Shown piece after piece: positions 62,533-64,000 of a stretch of DNA of 64,000 bases. Below the pieces are notes generated by a model. That model was not told where the DNA came from. It made no database searches and saw only the letters and a program-made list of their open reading frames with translations. The position numbers and the translations under genes were made by a program. The stretch is taken from contig JARRKC010000004.1 of the NCBI GenBank assembly GCA_037388505.1, forward strand, positions 496,001-560,000, read 5' to 3'. Each line of letters opens with the position of its first letter. The stretch's first letter is position 1. This DNA is from JARRKC01 sp037388505. Its GTDB lineage: Bacteria > Acidobacteriota > UBA6911 > RPQK01 > JAPXNP01.

Positions 62533-63663
62533 ATGCGTCTTTTCTCGGCTGCCCTTGCTCTCCTGTGCGCCTTCACCACCTCTGTCGCGTCCGGTGACCC
62601 CAAGCCAACCGACCTGGACCGGATGATCGGGCAGATGATCATGGTGGGCTTTCGAGGGATCCGACCCGATCCGAAGAACCCGATCGTGCGGGATATCGTG
62701 GACGGAAGAGTTGGGGGAGTGATCCTCTTCGACGTCGACGGGCCTGGAGGCGGGGGAGAGCGCAACATCCGATCGCCGAAGCAGCTCCGCAAGTTGACGG
62801 CCTGGCTCCAGAAGCAGGCGGGGCCGGCTCCTCTCCTGATCGGTATCGACCAGGAAGGCGGAAAGGTCAATCGCCTGAAGACCAAATATGGCTTTCCTCC
62901 GACCGTCTCGGCAAAGGAGTTGGGCCGGAGGGACGACATTGCGTGGACACAGAAGGTTGCCGCCACAGTTGCGCGCACCCTGGCATCGGAGGGGATCAAT
63001 CTCAACTTCGCACCGGTAGTCGATCTCAATACGAATCCTGACAATCCCGTGATCGGCTCGAAGAATCGAAGCTTCTCCGCTGATCCGGCGGTCGTCGTCA
63101 GGCAGGCGAGAACGTGGATCGAAGCCCACCGCCGCGCCGGCGTGATCGCGACCCTCAAGCACTTTCCCGGGCACGGCAGCTCTCATGCGGATTCACACCT
63201 CGGCTTCGTCGATGTCACCAAGACCTGGACCGAGAACGAATTGACTCCCTACGAGGAACTCATATCGGAGGGTGTCGTCGATGCGATCATGACGGCTCAC
63301 ATTTTCAACGCCAACCTTGATCCCGACTATCCGGCCACGCTCTCGCGCCCGATCATCACCGGCATTCTTCGGGACAAGCTGGGCTTTGACGGAGTCGTGA
63401 TTTCCGACGACCTCCAAATGAAGGCGATCTCCGCACGGTACAGCTTCGAAGAAACCGTTCAGCGAGGCATCCAGGCGGGGCTCGACGTCCTCCTGTTCGC
63501 CAACAACTCCGTCTACGAACCGGACATCGCCGAACGCGCGTACAAGGTCACCCGCCACCTCGTCGACGAAGGGATCATTTCACGTGAACGCATCGAGGAG
63601 TCCTACCGGCGAATCACTCAGCTCAAGGCCCGATTGAGCCGCAGGGCGAGATCCTCTGAATGA
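62533..63663 (+). CDS. Secreted GH3 glycoside hydrolase (NagZ-like)
   Basis: 376 residues from ATG 62533; ATG 62521 is inside the promoter box. Signal peptide MRLFSAALALLCAFTTSVASG. GH3 motifs: LLIGIDQEGGKVNRLK, NFAPVVDLNTNP, ATLKHFPGHGSSHADSH, the His/Asp general-base loop of NagZ, and the nucleophile in VVISDDLQMKAI. NagZ cleaves GlcNAc-anhydroMurNAc bonds in muropeptides in the cytosol; the export signal here points to periplasmic or outer-surface action on muropeptides or chitin-like oligosaccharides. Confidence 0.9.
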   Translation: MRLFSAALALLCAFTTSVASGDPKPTDLDRMIGQMIMVGFRGIRPDPKNPIVRDIVDGRVGGVILFDVDGPGGGGERNIRSPKQLRKLTAWLQKQAGPAPLLIGIDQEGGKVNRLKTKYGFPPTVSAKELGRRDDIAWTQKVAATVARTLASEGINLNFAPVVDLNTNPDNPVIGSKNRSFSADPAVVVRQARTWIEAHRRAGVIATLKHFPGHGSSHADSHLGFVDVTKTWTENELTPYEELISEGVVDAIMTAHIFNANLDPDYPATLSRPIITGILRDKLGFDGVVISDDLQMKAISARYSFEETVQRGIQAGLDVLLFANNSVYEPDIAERAYKVTRHLVDEGIISRERIEESYRRITQLKARLSRRARSSE

Positions 63664-63797
63664 GGGCTCCGGAAGGTTCCTGGCTAATCGATGCAGGCAT
63701 TCTGAGTGAGGAATGTCGGCTGCAGCGATCGGTCCCAATCGATTGACGTTCGCAAGAGACCGGCCTTAGGCTTGAAGAAGAGACAAACCTGATCGGC

Positions 63798-63807
63798 CGA
63801 CCGGTCG
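63798..63807. promoter_or_regulatory. CGACCGGTCG palindrome upstream of the MDR gene
   Basis: A perfect 10-bp palindrome, preceded by ATCGGC, lies 88 nt before the start of the oxidoreductase gene. TetR-type operators often have such cores, but no regulator is in view and the match is short. Confidence 0.25.
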
Positions 63808-63895
63808 ACTAACCGTTCAGCCCCTGCCTTCTCTGTGCATCCGAGTGCGGCACTCCGACGGGAAAGACAGGAGCTAGACAAAGGAGCAGGCGATC

Positions 63896-64000
63896 ATGAT
63901 CGCAACGAGTACCAAGACTATGCGGGCCGTCGCCATCGATCGCTTCGGTGACGTGGGGACGCTCCAGGTGCAAACACTTCCCGTACCTGAAGTGGGCCCC
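63896..64000 (+). CDS. MDR-family zinc-type alcohol dehydrogenase/quinone oxidoreductase, 5' part
   Basis: 35 codons are present before the window ends. ATG 63896 has AAGGAG 9 nt upstream. MRAVAIDRFGDVGTLQVQTL, followed by PVPEVGP, is the standard N-terminus of NADPH:quinone reductases of the medium-chain dehydrogenase superfamily. The catalytic part lies outside the window, so zinc dependence cannot be judged. Confidence 0.75.
   Translation, partial: MIATSTKTMRAVAIDRFGDVGTLQVQTLPVPEVGP

Noticed and set aside
61549..63186. Antisense frame of 545 residues opposite the helicase and GH3 genes
   Set aside because: It crosses two real genes and an intergenic space on the other strand; composition is typical of a GC-rich shadow.
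63684..63881. Minus-strand frame of 65 residues before the MDR gene
   Set aside because: No ribosome site and no family resemblance; it overlaps the likely promoter region of the MDR gene.
1..64000. tRNA, rRNA, transposase, integrase and prophage genes
   Set aside because: I looked for T-loop GTTCGANTC sequences in intergenic spaces, rRNA-like stretches, and DDE or tyrosine recombinase motifs, and found none that hold up.

Overview
The window is GC-rich (about 60 percent by eye) chromosomal DNA from a free-living diderm bacterium. Several traits together resemble Acidobacteriota or a neighbouring phylum: an outer-membrane DUF5916 protein, a planctomycete-type cytochrome c domain, an MqnA/MqnD-family enzyme, an Nramp-Usp fusion, a DUF763 protein, and intergenic heptad repeats and palindromes. 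This placement is an inference, since no rRNA or tRNA gene is present. A run of ten Ns at 30972-30981 shows that the window is a scaffold, not closed sequence. Gene density is high and almost everything is core metabolism. I see no prophage, transposase, CRISPR array or defence island.

Layout. 1-5226: a polytopic GT-C glycosyltransferase-like protein running off the left edge, divergent from a DUF5916 outer-membrane protein. 5425-8416: a TPR protein, YgfZ-like folate protein, UPF0173 hydrolase, FolB and an IscA-type protein. 8462-9057: a repeat and hairpin island. 9100-15954: MBL-fold hydrolase, MqnA/D-like enzyme, Rrf2 regulator, MobA-like transferase, membrane metallophosphoesterase, HTH regulator, proline dehydrogenase and QueF. 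16017-25702 (minus strand): acyl-CoA ligase, IspH, ABC-F, M28 lipoprotein peptidase, FAD oxidase, HflX. 25950-27883: YugP-like protease and a glycine-zipper lipoprotein.

28204-35014 is an amino-acid block. Asd and aspartate kinase lie on the minus strand and diverge from an ilv operon (leader peptide, ilvD, ilvB, ilvN). The ilv operon has a recognisable promoter, a Leu/Val/Ile-rich leader peptide and the left arm of an attenuator hairpin that is cut by the N gap. The aspartate kinase lacks the usual GRGGSD nucleotide-binding segment through an in-frame gap.

35107-37436: DUF763 protein with a C-terminal sliding-clamp-like motif, then a single-pass membrane protein. 37478-43064: B12-binding radical SAM enzyme and MurF-like ligase with a cysteine-rich tail, divergent from an asparagine-synthase-type amidotransferase. 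43392-51372: small secreted protein, PLP decarboxylase, thioredoxin-like TPR lipoprotein, Nramp-Usp fusion, mechanosensitive channel. 51509-60413: aspartate aminotransferase overlapping ATP-PEP carboxykinase, large PurL, and a triheme cytochrome c overlapping a cytochrome b562-like gene. 60457-64000: UvrD-type helicase, secreted GH3 enzyme, and the start of an MDR oxidoreductase.

Two window-wide patterns stand out. Many genes have a TANNNT element only 6-13 nt before the start codon, which suggests leaderless or nearly leaderless transcripts. Intergenic spaces carry several families of 7-8 bp tandem units, triloop hairpins and a 94-nt dispersed repeat.
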